DNA of 64,000 bases, taken from Hydractinia symbiolongicarpus (lineage: Eukaryota; Cnidaria; Hydrozoa; Anthoathecata; Hydractiniidae). Below, piece after piece: positions 47,611 through 59,800 of the stretch. The position numbers were made by a program, and so were the translations under genes. The DNA lies in assembly GCF_029227915.1 (NCBI RefSeq), contig NC_079881.1:12189501-12253500 (forward strand). The letters are read 5' to 3'. The notes below the pieces were generated by a model, which did not search any database, was not told the origin of the DNA, and was given only the letters and a program-made list of their open reading frames with translations. Position 1 is the stretch's first letter, and each line of letters starts with the position of its first letter.

Positions 47611-48860
47611 TGAGTGATGCCTCGAGTGTTGACGGCGAGAATATCGGTGACCAAGAAAAACAGGATGTGAGTCCAACAGGAAAAAAAGACGTAAGTCCTA
47701 CAACTAAGAAGGACGTGAGTCCAGGTACACAAAAGTGTGAACTTAGAAAAAAGTAGTGGGAACCATAGCCGTAAGAGGGGTAAGGAAGACGAGGTTCTTT
47801 CTAAAAATCGTGAAAAATCAAAGAAAAGGAAGAAGAGGAACAGTAAGAAGAAAAAAGAGATCTCATTTTTCTTTACGCAACTCTTCGAGCTCATCAAGCT
47901 CATTCTTATCATCCAGTAGCGCATCATCTTCCGACGATTCTGATGATTCAGATTCTGAAGAACCAAGTAATAAAAAACCAAGATATGACCGATTCAGGCC
48001 AGAAAAAGAGGAGAAGCATTGGAAGCTTCCCAAAGATATGAAAAACTATGTTAATGATGCTTTGATATCCCACGTGGATAACAAGGTTCTAAAGGATTTT
48101 TTTATAGCTGAATCCCCAGTCCCCGAAAACATCACGGAACCAAAAAAACTGGATTCCTACATAAAGGATATCCTTTTTGGAAGGGGATTGGGGCCTGTGA
48201 TCAAGTAGGACAAGGGCCTTAATAACTGGCAGCACAAGGTGTTGAACGTCTTGGGCCCACTAACTAGTGTTTGGGCCGAAATTGACAGTGCAAGGAACAA
48301 TCCAGAGGAAAGTAAACTGGTTCTGCAAGATATGCTTCGAAAAATAGAACATTGTATTACTCTGCTTGGGACAAGCTTCCAGGGCCTTACATACATGCGT
48401 CAATTTAATGTATTGCAGTCATTATACAAAAAACCTAAGAAGGTGAATCCGTGTTGGAAGACAATAAGAAGACCTTGTCAGAGAATAGCGCATTGTTTGG
48501 GAAACATTTCGAGAAACGCCTCAGCGCTTCATTAAAACTATTGCGACAAAGTAACAATGTGTTTCAACAGCAACCCTTTCGAAGGAACCCTGGGCCTAGT
48601 GGTTCTAACCAACGGGGACATTTCTACCAATCCAATCTCTCTTCTAAGTCCAGAGGATACACCAACAACAACAACATCAGAAGAGATAACTATCGACTTC
48701 CAACACAGAGAGGTGAGCATTTTATCTCATTTGTTTCCAAAAAGACAGTGTCACTTCCTCCATCTGACAAATGTACATCCAGGGATAAAAAATTTATTCG
48801 ATTTATCAGTGGGGATAACCAGAAATGCAATAGGAGGGAGGTTAACATATTTTTTTAAAA
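47611..48860 (+). pseudogene. DIRS Gag-like ORF1, frameshifted
   Basis: Starts at ATG 47611 ('MSDASSVDGENIGDQEKQ') with three 'KKDVSP'-type repeats. It then passes through several frames: a Lys/Arg-rich stretch, a Ser/Asp-rich stretch ('SSASSSDDSDDSDSEE'), 'KKPRYDRFRPEKEE', then 'LFGRGLGPVIK' and a stop at about 48208, with 'VLNVLGPLTSVWAEI' continuing past it. The C-terminal part contains 'FRRNPGPSGSNQRGHFYQ'. Composition and position fit the Gag-like protein of DIRS elements. At least three frame changes or stops. Confidence 0.6.
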
Positions 48861-50440
48861 AAAATTGGGAAGTGATAAAAAAACACCAAAACATCTTGGA
48901 TGTGGTCCGGGGTCACAGTATACCTCTGAATCAAAGTCCACCACAACAAAGCAAAGAGAAACAGACTCCATTCTCTGGACCAACAGAAATTAGTGCAAGA
49001 GGAAGTGAATTAGCTACTATTAAAAGGGGCGATTCAGGAGGCTGTCAATACCAGAGGACAATTTGTAAGCCCGTTATTCCTGGTAGAAAAAAAGTCTGGG
49101 GGGAACAGACCTGTCATGAAACCTGAAGGATCTGAATTTTTATTTGCCATATGAGCACTTCAAAATGGAAGGTTTATACCTTTGAAAGAGATCATGCAAC
49201 CAGGCAAGTTAGATCTGAAAGATACCTATCTTTGCGTCCCCCTGGACAAAAATCCCAGGAAATTTGTACGTTTCAGATGGTCAGGGAACTTATACGAATT
49301 CATCTGCCTATGTTTCGGATTAGGCCCAGCTCCCCGTATCTTCACCAAATTGTTGAAAATTTCCATATCTATTTTACGGAAAATAAACATCAGGGTTATA
49401 GTGTATCTGGACGATTTTCTTGTTGTAGGGAAAACATTAGAGGAATTATTAATAAGTTGAGACACATTAATTTTCATGTTACAAAATCTCGGGTTTGTAA
49501 TAAACCGGGAAAAATCTCAATTAGTCCACAGCAGGAACTGGAGAGTTTTTTGGCTTGGTTATAAACACAGTGACAATGACCATATCTCTCCCAGAGGACA
49601 AACTAAAAAACATAATAGAAATGTGTCAACGAGTTTTGAACAAGCCAGCAAATATGGTTATAGGCAAGGGCATGTCATACCAATCCATGATAAATCTGAA
49701 CCCTGCAGCAAAGCAGGGATTACAGTGGTGGATCGAAAACATAAGGCTGAACAATGGGAAATGCCTCATACGAGTCAACCCAGATCTCATAATAGCAACA
49801 GATGCATCATCGAAGGTGGGCTGGGGAGCTCATTGTCAGGGAATGAGAATAAAGGGCTTTTTGTCTCCCCAGGAAAAGAAGGAGCACATAAATGTTTTAG
49901 AGTTACCTATAATAAAATTTGCACTCCTCACCTTTTGCAAATTTAAAGAAAACTTGAGTGTCTATATCCAAACAGACAACAAAACAGCTTTAGCATATAT
50001 TCAGAAAAGGGGCGGAACCAAAAATGGGACCATAATACAAATAGCAAAAGAAATTTGGGAGTTTTGTCTATCCAATCAATATTCCTAACAGTGGAGTACT
50101 TGCCAGGGAAGGATAATATAAGAATTTGTCCTGTTGTCCTGAATTTGATTATTCAGTTACGTCAATGACTCCCTTAAGGAGCCATTAAGTTGATTTATAT
50201 TTAGAATATATCATTATGTAAAAAACGAGCTTTAATTCCATTAGGGAATTCATTTTTCTTTGTATATATATACCGTAACGTTTTATTCACTTGCGAGTTG
50301 CGTTAGTGGAAGGAATCACAATTTGTAATTGTTAAAAGAGACACATCGCAAATAAATCTTCTTCACTGCGCAAACAATCCAAACAGATAATCACATAGCA
50401 GACTAGGAGCCACGGCATGTTGATCTAAGCCAGAAATGGA
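48820..50440 (+). pseudogene. DIRS reverse transcriptase - RNase H, frameshifted and interrupted
   Basis: RT pieces in successive frames: 'GGRLTYFFKKNWEV', 'LNQSPPQQ', 'KLDLKDTYLCVPLDKN', 'FICLCFGLGPAPRIFTKLLK', and the catalytic 'IVYLDDFLVVGK' (YLDD at about 49404-49415). RNase H follows: 'IIATDASSKVGWGAH', 'NVLELPIIKFAL', 'IQTDNKTALAYIQK'. The frame is then broken by a 269-bp insertion at 50117-50385 and resumes with 'DNHIAD', a stop, and 'EPRHVDLSQKW'. Family assignment is strong from motif order. No single frame spans it. Confidence 0.8.
50117..50385. mobile_element. 269-bp insertion, probable solo LTR, with 5-bp target duplication
   Basis: Flanked by GATAA on both sides (50112-50116 and 50386-50390). 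It ends ACA, contains a TATATATATA box (about 50264) and an AATAAA signal (about 50351), and splits the DIRS RNase H region exactly between codons that are contiguous in the family. The 5' end reads TATAAG rather than TG, so assignment as an LTR is tentative. Confidence 0.6.
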
Positions 50441-50489
50441 AACTACGCAAGTGAGTTTCTTGGTGTGGTGAACAACAAATTGATCCCAC

Positions 50490-51330
50490 TGACGCACCTT
50501 TGAATGTTATTTTATCTTATTTAGGTCATTTGTTTGATAGGGGCCTAGAATATCGTACCATTAATGTACACAGGTCTACCTTATCCGCGTATCATAAACA
50601 CATTGACGGTAAAGCAGTTGGCCAGCATCCGAAAATAGTACAGCTCGTTTCAGGCGAGTTCAATACTAGACCGCCACAACCAAAATAATGGTTCATATGG
50701 GATGTAAACACTGTCCTGGATTATATCAAACAGGAATGGGCAGATAACAAATTGCTTTCTGTTAATATTTTGACTCAGAAACTAGCGATGTTACTCGCAC
50801 TAACCTCGGCAGGGAGGTCGCATGGAATATGTTATTTGGATACAAAATTTATGATCAAAACTGACGAAAGTTACATATTTCATTTCAGCAGACTTACTAA
50901 AATTTGGAAAAAGGGTCAGCGTCCTCCTGTTATTGAATTTAAAAAATGTGACCTTGATAAATCTCTATGCATATATCAGTGTCTAACTGACTATCTTAAT
51001 ATTTCAGGGCCGTGGAGAACAGTGGATAAATCACAATTATTATTAGGTATCATCAAACCACATAACCCAGTTGTATCTTGTTCTGTTGCACGTTGGTTAA
51101 AATATGTACTAAGTCAGGTAGGAATAAATATCAACATTTTTTCAGCTCATTCAACGCGATCTGCTGGCACTTCAACTGTGAATATGAGTGGTTTATCTGT
51201 GAAGGTTATACTATAACGGGGAAGATGGTCTAGCGAAAATACGTTCACTAATTTCTATAATAAACTGATCATCACAAAGAACAATAAAAACGCCTTCGAG
51301 GCAATAGTGCTTCAACAAAAGAAGCTTTGA
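50490..51330 (+). pseudogene. DIRS tyrosine recombinase, with nonsense codons
   Basis: Pieces: 'NVILSYLGHLFDRGLEYRTI' and 'YHKHIDGKAVGQHPKI' (50500-50688), a TAA, then 'LLALTSAGRSHGICYLD' holding the first catalytic Arg (about 50815), 'SAHSTRSAGTS' (the HxxR box, 51148-51159), a TAA at 51214-51216, and 'TFTNFYNKL' with the nucleophilic Tyr (51255-51257). All catalytic residues remain readable in one frame around the stops. Confidence 0.8.
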
Positions 51331-51339
51331 ACATACGAT

Positions 51340-51440
51340 ATTAATCTGTAGATCTTATGAAGATTTCATGAAATGAAATTAAAGAATTTCATAAGGGCGC
51401 GAAGCGCCCGAAATGGAATTCTGATTTCATGAGTAGCCGT
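51340..51440 (+). repeat. DIRS internal complementary region
   Basis: First half ('AATCTGTAGATCTTATGAAG') complements the left terminus. Second half ('GAATTTCATAAGGGCGCGAA') complements the outer right terminus at 51710-51755. Confidence 0.75.
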
Positions 51441-51602
51441 GGTGGTACAAGACATTGACGTGCATATATTTCTGTAATTTTTATTATGAGTACTGTACGT
51501 TAGTTTGTTTTAAAATAACTTTCAAAATCAAAAACAACTTTCTTGTTTTTTTTTTATTCTTGACTTAACTTGCATGATATCCAGATGTGGTATCACTCCC
51601 AT

Positions 51603-51760
51603 ATTTGAAGAGGCCATTATAGGTCTGGTACCGAGCTTTAAAATGCTGAGTAGATTTGCAAATACGATTTTAATCTGTAGATCTTATGAAGATTTCACGA
51701 AATAAAATTGGAATTCCATTTCATGCGCTTCGCGCCCTTATGAAATTCTTCAATTTTCAA
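51603..51760 (+). repeat. DIRS right inverted terminal repeat and outer end
   Basis: Inverted copy of the left repeat, then an outer end ('GCGCTTCGCGCCCTTATGAA') that matches the internal complementary region but not the left repeat. Confidence 0.75.
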
Positions 51761-51764
51761 CAAT

Positions 51765-52690
51765 CCGTCCTGTTTATTGTAAATAGCTTTTGTTCTAGAG
51801 GAGACGTATAGGCTAGAAATTTAATGACTTTTACTTTTTATCACAATATGTGGAAAGTTTACTAAATTACTAAAACAAGGGTAGGATTTTTTTTATATTT
51901 TATCAGAGCTGGCTGGAAAAAAATTGGAAAATATAACATATCAAAATATAAAACAACACTTCAGACATTTTAATTAATTACTGTTTCACGTTTCAGAGTC
52001 ATGGCATTGGTCCTTCCTTAAATTCAATGATGTTGATAAATTGTGTTATCACATTGTACATAATTCTTCATCTTGCCAAGTACAATTCCATTATTTGTCA
52101 AAACAAAAGTGTCCTTACTTGGAATTTCCATGTCGCTAATTGGAAATGTTTTCCCCCTCTAGGTATTTGTTGTTGTACCTAAACAATCGAAGGTTCCTGT
52201 GATCATCGAATATTTTAACAACAAGTTGTGAAACAAAGTGGAATTTTTTGAAAGATAACAACCTCTATATGCTGCAATATTATGCCATCGCATTTAAGCA
52301 CGAATAACAAAGAGAAACACCTCAAATTTAAGCCGAAATTTACAAACAAAGACGAGTTGATCCCTGTCGTTGTGGCAGCATCAATAAAAAGACTTCAAGT
52401 TGATCTAGTGCACTTTCTGCATCAAAATCCAGTTTCAATGGTAGAACCTTCTCATATGTTCTAGCAGCTATGGATATCTTTTCCCGATTTCTCTTTCTAT
52501 TAACTTTTGTGAAAATAACCTGACAGGAATAGGGGGCACGTTTAACATATCTTTCGTGTGTTTGACCGTCTAAATTATATACAGACAGTTCAAAGAAAGG
52601 TACCCTTGTTTTCGTTTGTTTGTGATTCATTTCAAAGATTTGTGTTCTAACTTAATGTTGAAGAACCTGACATCTGAGCAAAAAGTAACT
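51765..52690. other. intergenic, no supported gene
   Basis: Opposed ORFs at 52282-52464 (+) and 52340-52630 (-) overlap and have no recognisable domain. The minus-strand one contains 'FFELSVYNLDGQTHERYVK' but I cannot assign it. Confidence 0.35.
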
Positions 52691-52960
52691 CTGAAATACT
52701 GAAACAAGTCCTCATGGCAAAGGATTACGCTTAGTAGAAGTAGAGGGTGATGGTAACTGTCTTTTCCCAGTAATTACCGCCAAATTTAAGGCGATAGCGA
52801 ACTTCACATTCGGCAAGAGTCAGAGCAGTTGAGCAAATGGTAAGAAATCCAACTTTATTCAACCAATTTGTAGAAGAAGGCCAGTTCATTGAATATATAT
52901 CTCCTCGCTATCAACAAATCGTGAATGGGCCAATAATTTGTCTACACAAGCAGTCATACG
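52690..52960 (+). pseudogene. OTU-type cysteine protease fragment
   Basis: 'RLVEVEGDGNCLFPVI' carries the DGNC active-site signature of OTU proteases. After a frame change, 'MVRNPTLFNQFVEEGQFIEYI' matches the following helical region. The His-containing C-terminus is missing. Probably a transposon or host-gene scrap. Confidence 0.6.
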
Positions 52961-53446
52961 CAGAAAACGAAACTCTCTTTATTTGCTTATATTATCCTTT
53001 ATCTTTAATCCTCCATATAAATTTTGTACAGAGTAAAGCAACACGGATAGAGAAAGCAGTTCAAACCTTTTTAAACATTTGATCACACTGAAAACAATGC
53101 TCTGAACATACATGCATAAATTGATTTCTTTTCGTTTGAGTTAATTTCCAACTAAGGACATATTCCCACTTAACGAGACGAACACTCCTCCCCTTTAATC
53201 TCCATTGACTACGAAAAACAAATACCATTGCGACAATTATACATTATGCTAGATAAAAAAAAGTAGGTGAAATTTTTATATTAATTTATATATACACATA
53301 CAGAAGTCATTATCTTTTGAATTTTACGTTGGAAAACAAACGTCAATGTTAAATAATTAGTATAAATTATAGTACAAATAATAGTGCATGGTCACACGCG
53401 TCTTGATAAACTTAGATATTTATGCATGTTTTTATATCTCAAAATC
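52961..53446. other. 3' flank of the polycystin-family gene
   Basis: AT-rich, no other gene. On the minus strand this is the 3' UTR and downstream region. I could not fix a single poly(A) site. Confidence 0.4.
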
Positions 53447-53844
53447 CTACACTTTTGTGAGTTCCTCTTTTACCACACCGTTCATCTTTTTAGCCACGGT
53501 CACGTCATCAAAATATAACAAATTGACACAATTGACAAATTTATTGACCGTCACGTCCATCTCCTCCTCATCAAAGGTGTCATCCAATAAAAAGCTTGTG
53601 TCACGATTTAAAACATCGGTATTCTTCCACGCTTTCGAACCCATTAAGCCTCTACTGGAATACCTCCTTTTCGACGACGATTTTCTGGAACGCAACGATG
53701 AGCGACTGGCGTTTCTTAATTCCATACGTCGTGACATCACGGTTGTGCGAATGCTTACTTCACTGTCGTGCTCATTCGGTCGATCTTCAACCCAAGCATC
53801 TTCAACTGCTTTGTCTCGATTTTTAACTCCAAGACCAATCCAAC
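53447..53844 (-). CDS. polycystin last exon, cytoplasmic tail
   Basis: 132 codons with stop. Starts 'WIGLGVKNRDKAVEDAWVED', followed by a basic Ser/Arg-rich stretch ('SRSSLRSRKSSSKRRYSSRG') and an acidic one ('LLDDTFDEEEMDV'). No clear coiled coil of the PKD1/PKD2-binding type. Confidence 0.85.
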
Positions 53845-56800
53845 CTGGGTGAGAATAGAAAATATTATTTCAGACAATTCAGGACAGTTTTTTTTAAAAC
53901 CTAACTGAATGAAAGGTATCAAAATATCTGAAAATATTTAGACGTCGAGGGGGGAAATTGTTGGCTTGTATTAGATAACAAGACGCAAATTTATCTGGCA
54001 AAGCTAGTGAATCTAAAAACTAGTAAATCTTGAAAGAACCACTTAATTTCCGACACGCCCGCATTTATACCAAAGAAAACGGGTAAAAGAAATAATAATA
54101 AATATAATAAAAATAATAAGTAATTACTTTTGATATGATCCGTCATAAAGTCCAACATTTCATATTCATTGTCTTGAAGATCGATGTCAGCTTGAACATC
54201 TGCGAAAACATCATTCAGGATGGAGATGAACATATTCATCACTATCCAATTCACCATTACATTAAAAGAAAAGAAAAAGATTGGCCCGAGTACACCATTG
54301 GTCGATTCGAATTGATGATAACTGAATTTTCCTAACAACAAACTGATGATGGAGGCAATAGTTTTCAAATTGTTTCGATACCCATACAATGATGTTCCAA
54401 ATATAATGGAGGTGGAAGAAACAACAGCAGCGACGATGATAAAAAATAAGATGCCAAACATAGCTAACGGATACCATGCTTTTCTTAGTGTGGAAGACAA
54501 CATGGAAATGCGTTTATTGAAGCGTAGTAGCTTAATAAACTTTAAGGTAACAAAGAAACAGATAAGCGCGACGATATAGGTAAACACCAAATCCCAGTAA
54601 GCAGCAAATTGAAAATTGATGAATACATTAGGAGATTTATCGGGCAATCGAGACAAAAGATCACGGGCCATTGTGTCACGATAAAAATAGAACACAACAG
54701 CAAGTACAGAGAGAATAAAATTACTCAGCTCCACCAGATTCCAAAACTCCTTAAAGTACGGTAGACCAGTACGATATAATAATCGAGTTTCTCGAATGAG
54801 AAACAACAACATAAAAAGAAGAAACAAAACTTCACAAATAATCGTGAAGAATGCGTATCCACTGGTGTATCGGTATAATTTGAACGTTACAATCGATTGA
54901 TAATGAATAATTCCACCAGACGGAGGGAACTCGAATACAATCGTAACTGCGTCAAAATAATTTGTGCCGGCATTATAAAGCGCGAATTCTGCAATAACTG
55001 CACGACTATGCCGGTCAATCCACCTTTTTTTTTTCAACTGATCGAGCATAGCTTTGTTGTTCCATTTTGGAAAAAGTTCCACCACATATCCACCGCCGTA
55101 GTAGGTTTCAAGTTCTGCCCATATTGGGTAAGCATCCAAGTCTTGCCAGGTTTGATAACGCCATGGCTTGTTACTAGGATTGATATTTTCTTTGAATGTG
55201 GTGGGTTTAGTCCAGTTGTAATTAAAATCTCTCTTTTCTTCATCTGCTGCTCCATACGAATCAGCACAGTCAATCGTCATGATATTTTTGACATAGTCTG
55301 GCATAACACACGATTCTAAAAAAGTAAGAAAGAAGTTCAAAACTCTGTAAACCAAGATTTGATTTTGTCGAAATGTAACTCAGACTTGAAAATATCAATC
55401 TTCAAGGGAACAACTTTAGGTTACACTTTCACTTGTGGCGAGAATCCGATTAATTTCATTTAAGGGGCCATTCAATAATTGCGTTTCACCTAAATTCGCC
55501 ATTTTTTACTACAAAACTGAAAATTAAAGAGCTTAAAAATAATTTTTGAAATAAGTTGGAAAATTTTTAATCAAGATTTTCATATCGTGACTTGACGGGG
55601 ACGCGAGGCAATTTATTCAGCGGATAGTAATAAATTTACCGAAGTTTTACAGTTTATCGAAAAATTGACTTAGTTCCTTCAGTATGTTATTCAAAAAATG
55701 TGACAATTTACAAAACTAAATGTGTCGCTATATCCTGTAAAAATCGTCTCGAGTAAGTGACAACGATTTAAGCAAGCTGCATACGACGCACCTGTTTTTA
55801 CTCTGACCTGTCGCAATCGTACTCCATTCACAATCTTTGAGCTTAAATCGTTCAAATACAGCTTTCCTGGGAAATCTTCATTCGTTGTGTTCTCATAGAG
55901 CAAAGATAAGTTGTACCATTTGGCTGGGTAAATCTCTTGAAGCAACATTTCGTCCACCCACGGCCAAAAGTCTTGATATGAACGCACCTAAAGTGAAAAA
56001 CAAGCACATTCTTGAATACTTGAAAATTACCCGCAAGAGACTTTTTATTTTAAATCGCGAAAGTTGGGAACCGCAAAAACTTTTAAAAAATTTATTTTCT
56101 CAACAAAAGTTAATTTATTCTTCAATTTCTTTTCATAAAAATTACGACACGTTTTATTTTTAACATGTTTCGACTTTACCAAAGTCATCTTCAGAATATA
56201 ATCTTTTGTGATAAATTTTTTTTTGCTTGATATCACTTATATCTTTGTTTAATTTCAAACTGTAACTACACACACGCCTTCTTGAAAATATAACAATCAA
56301 CACCTATGCCTTCGCGAATGTTAATTCTCCCTCAAAAAAAATCATTGAAATGATTATTTCTTCAAAGTCTGTACTGACCCTTTTGAAACTTTTCCTGCCC
56401 CTCGTACGCTGACCGTGAGCCCAATTGATGAGCCCTGACCTTTGCTACCTGTTTGCTGTGTAAATAAAAGACGCTTGGGAGAGGTGTAATCATACCCTTC
56501 TCTCATTTTTTTCCCCGTCATTTTGACTATTCCTCCTCTCCCATACGTACGTTTTTATGAAAAGCGTTATTCTCGTACGAGCCAAAACTTTTTCACCTAA
56601 AGAGTACAACGACGTAAATATATACGATTTGATATCAGAAATTGAAGAAATACTAGTCCCGTGAAAAGTCGAAAGTCCTGGCGCTACAGTCCTGCAGCTA
56701 CCATGTTTGGCTTACTGATGAAAAGTTGGGTGTTATAATATAGATTTGCACCCCCTCAACGCCGCTTATTCAAAAAGGAAATTCATTAATATATTAATAG

Positions 56801-59800
56801 CTTTAATCTCACCTCGCTAAACACTGTGGTGTTAGGGAATGTGGATTCTGGACGAACTTTTACACGTAACAGTTCCTCGATATCACGTGTCTGGTGGTAG
56901 GCAAAGTGATCACGTGTCAAAAAACCAATCAAAAACACAACAACTGTGAAAACTAGATAAAGGACCAGCTCTCTTGAGATGGCATACATTTTTGCTTCTT
57001 TAAGGCGCAAACTTCGCATGCTTTGAAGAGTACCTGCATCCGGAGGTTCTAAAGATGTCGTATCTACTCTATCAAACAGACTGGTTTCTTTTGTCAGTTT
57101 GTGCAACCACTTTTCATTTTGGGCAAGCGTTTTGACTTGTTTTTCAATTTCACTTTTCTCTTCTTCGTCCAACTTTTTGACAACCAATGCAATAAACAAT
57201 GCCATGACAAACACTTTTATTGGTTGAAGAAGGAGCACGTCTTGCACCTATACAACAAATACAAACAAAAGAAACAGTGATGAGAAGCAATTAACACGCC
57301 CAAGTAATTGGTTGTCAATAGCAACTGAAAACGATAACTTCAAATATCGTTAAAAAAACCATACCAAAGAAATGGTAATGGAGGCCAACCAATCCAACGA
57401 TTTGGCATTTCCAAACGCCATACCATACCACACCACCATAAAACCACAACCCAATATGACCAGTACGCACAGTATCCATGCAGGGTAGATAAACCAATGT
57501 GGTAGGTAGAAGGGCTTCTTCTTTTTCTTCTTCTTACTTTTGCCACTTTCATCATCATCTTCATCATCATCGAGTGGCGGCGTCGGTGGTGGTGCTTTCA
57601 TATTGATGTGTGTGCTAGATTTCTTTCTTGTGACGTCGCCTAAAGTTTGGAACAAACTGATGTAAAAATATCGACCATTCACTTCTTCAACAAAACACTT
57701 TCCGGTCAGTAAGGATCTTGTCCGATCTACCATAACGATACTAATTTTTCACAGGTATTAATTCGTTTAAAATATAATCTTTTTTTAAAGAAAATAATAC
57801 GGGATAACGTTTTTACGTCTATCGCGGAAATTGAAGCTCACATATTTTTTGCCCGTAAAATATAATATTTTCAATCTGTAAATTTATTCACCCGCGAAAG
57901 TTAACACCATCGAGGTTCTAAAAATCTAAGCTCTCTTAAAATTAAACCTTTTTGCATAGACATAGAAGGAAATAAGGAGGAACTAGAATAAAATATAATA
58001 CAGAATTGCTAAGGCTAGTAACAGTTGCATTACAATTAATGTACAGGGCATTAATTTTTATAAGAGAAAAAAATGGTACCATTGATCAGCTTTTCGTTAG
58101 TGGGAGAAGGCTGCATCTCGTAGCTGTCATCATTGATGCTCTCTTCAGATGAAACTTCGAATAAACTTGGATCAGGTCGAGCTGGCCGAACAGAACGAAA
58201 AATACCAACAAGAAGAAGGTTAACAGGAACAGTAATGGCTGTGCTGACCAACGCTATGAAGACCTAAAAAGAATTCCCCGTTTAAGTTTTAAACAAGTTT
58301 CCTCAAGTCGGTGTGTATGATGGTGTATCATTCCTACTGAATAAGTTTAAGTGGTAAATACAATAATGAAATACGTTTATAGTGAACTCATTATTCAGCT
58401 TATTTTGTAATTCATAGAAATTGCCTATAAATTGGCGCCATTGTATGGTGAGTTTACTAAGCCATTACAATTCGGATGTTTTTCATTATTCGAAAATGTG
58501 AAGGGAAAATGCAGCTTTAACGCACATTTCGTTGATAATTAAAGATGCTGGGATAAAAAACTTGTTCTAAATCTCTCAATATCCATCTCTTACAGTACGT
58601 CTTTCGCAAATATGATCGAAAATGAAGAAAAAAAAGCTCGCCCGTGTAAACTTCATTTAGCAATTCGGCAATTATCTCTTTTATAGCAAAATATATCTCT
58701 CTTATAACAAATTTGTTAGAATCATGCAGAAAATGTTAAATCTTCTCGTTTTTTTCTATCTGGAAAAGAAAAAAAAAACGATAACTAACAAGATTATCAC
58801 CTGTGACCATTTGAAAGTAAAGGCACCCATTTTGTTCTCATCGGCAGGTTTTCCATCAGGCACTGCGCCATAAAACATAACACTAGCAACCATTGAACAC
58901 AACAACAAAGAAATAGCAACGGATAATCTTTGACATCGAGTAAAAGGACTTCTAGGTGGCCGAGCATACACGGAAAACCAGAGGTGTGCATCGGAAAAAT
59001 CCCTTCGAGTTTTGTTGGTAAACAAATAATTGAAGTCTGTTAGCTCTTCCTTTGTTGAGACTGGCAACAAACAGTCAGTCAGGCCATCGTTTTGATCAAC
59101 AGATAACCAGCGTGACGCTATGAAAATGTACGTTTCTTCGGTTTGAAGGTCAATAATTTCCATGCTCCTACAAAAGAAAATTAACGGTGATGTTTACAAA
59201 ATAGAAGACCACAAGATAAGTTAACAAAACCGCGTCAAAAGTTTTATTTCAAAAATAAAAAAATAATTCAAAACTGTATCTAATAAAAAACCAACCAATT
59301 AGATTGTATTATATCTGTTTACGTTTCGCAGAAAAAAGTTATATGTAAAAGTTTGAAGCAAGTGAACAAGAAGCAGTTCAATATAAAAGTAAAAACGAAC
59401 AGTTCTGTTCTCTAAAAACAGCTAAATCGAAATACTAAGTCGAGTTTCCATGAGGAGTGTAAACATACCTTAAATACCAGCCTCCTCCACTGTTGTCATG
59501 CCATACACGAATGTAAGATATATCCCCGAGACTTGTTGCTGCACTCATAATAAAAACGTCTGAACTGGAGCGTTGAAATGTTTGACGTTCCTTGTCTTTC
59601 AATCTCCGTATTCCTGACTCACTGTGCTCTCCTATGACACATACACATACAAATTTCACCCTGGCTCATTTTCTGAATAAAATGCTTGAAATACATTGAC
59701 TGTGTTTATACCTGTAGCGTTAAAGAAAACATTCGATTTTGTCCCAGCATATCTTCTACTGCCAGTATTCACAGTAATCTCGTATAGGTAGGTGTCTTCA

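Larger units (their letters stand above)
47405..51760 (+). mobile_element. DIRS-like tyrosine-recombinase retrotransposon, decayed
   Basis: Inverted terminal repeats: 47410-47518 and 51603-51710 are reverse complements ('ATAATGGCCTCTTCAAAT', 'GTAGATCTTATGAAGATTTC'). An internal complementary region at 51340-51440 joins the complement of the left end to the complement of the right end, including the hairpin GGGCGC-GAA-GCGCCC. This is the defining architecture of DIRS elements, which integrate through a circular DNA using a tyrosine recombinase instead of an integrase. Gag-like, RT/RNase H and recombinase reading frames follow in order, all damaged. Confidence 0.85.

Noticed and set aside
48560-48640. 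NPGP in the DIRS Gag region as a second 2A motif
   Set aside because: The residues before it (FRRNPGP) lack the D-x-E part of the 2A consensus, and the frame is a degraded Gag linker.
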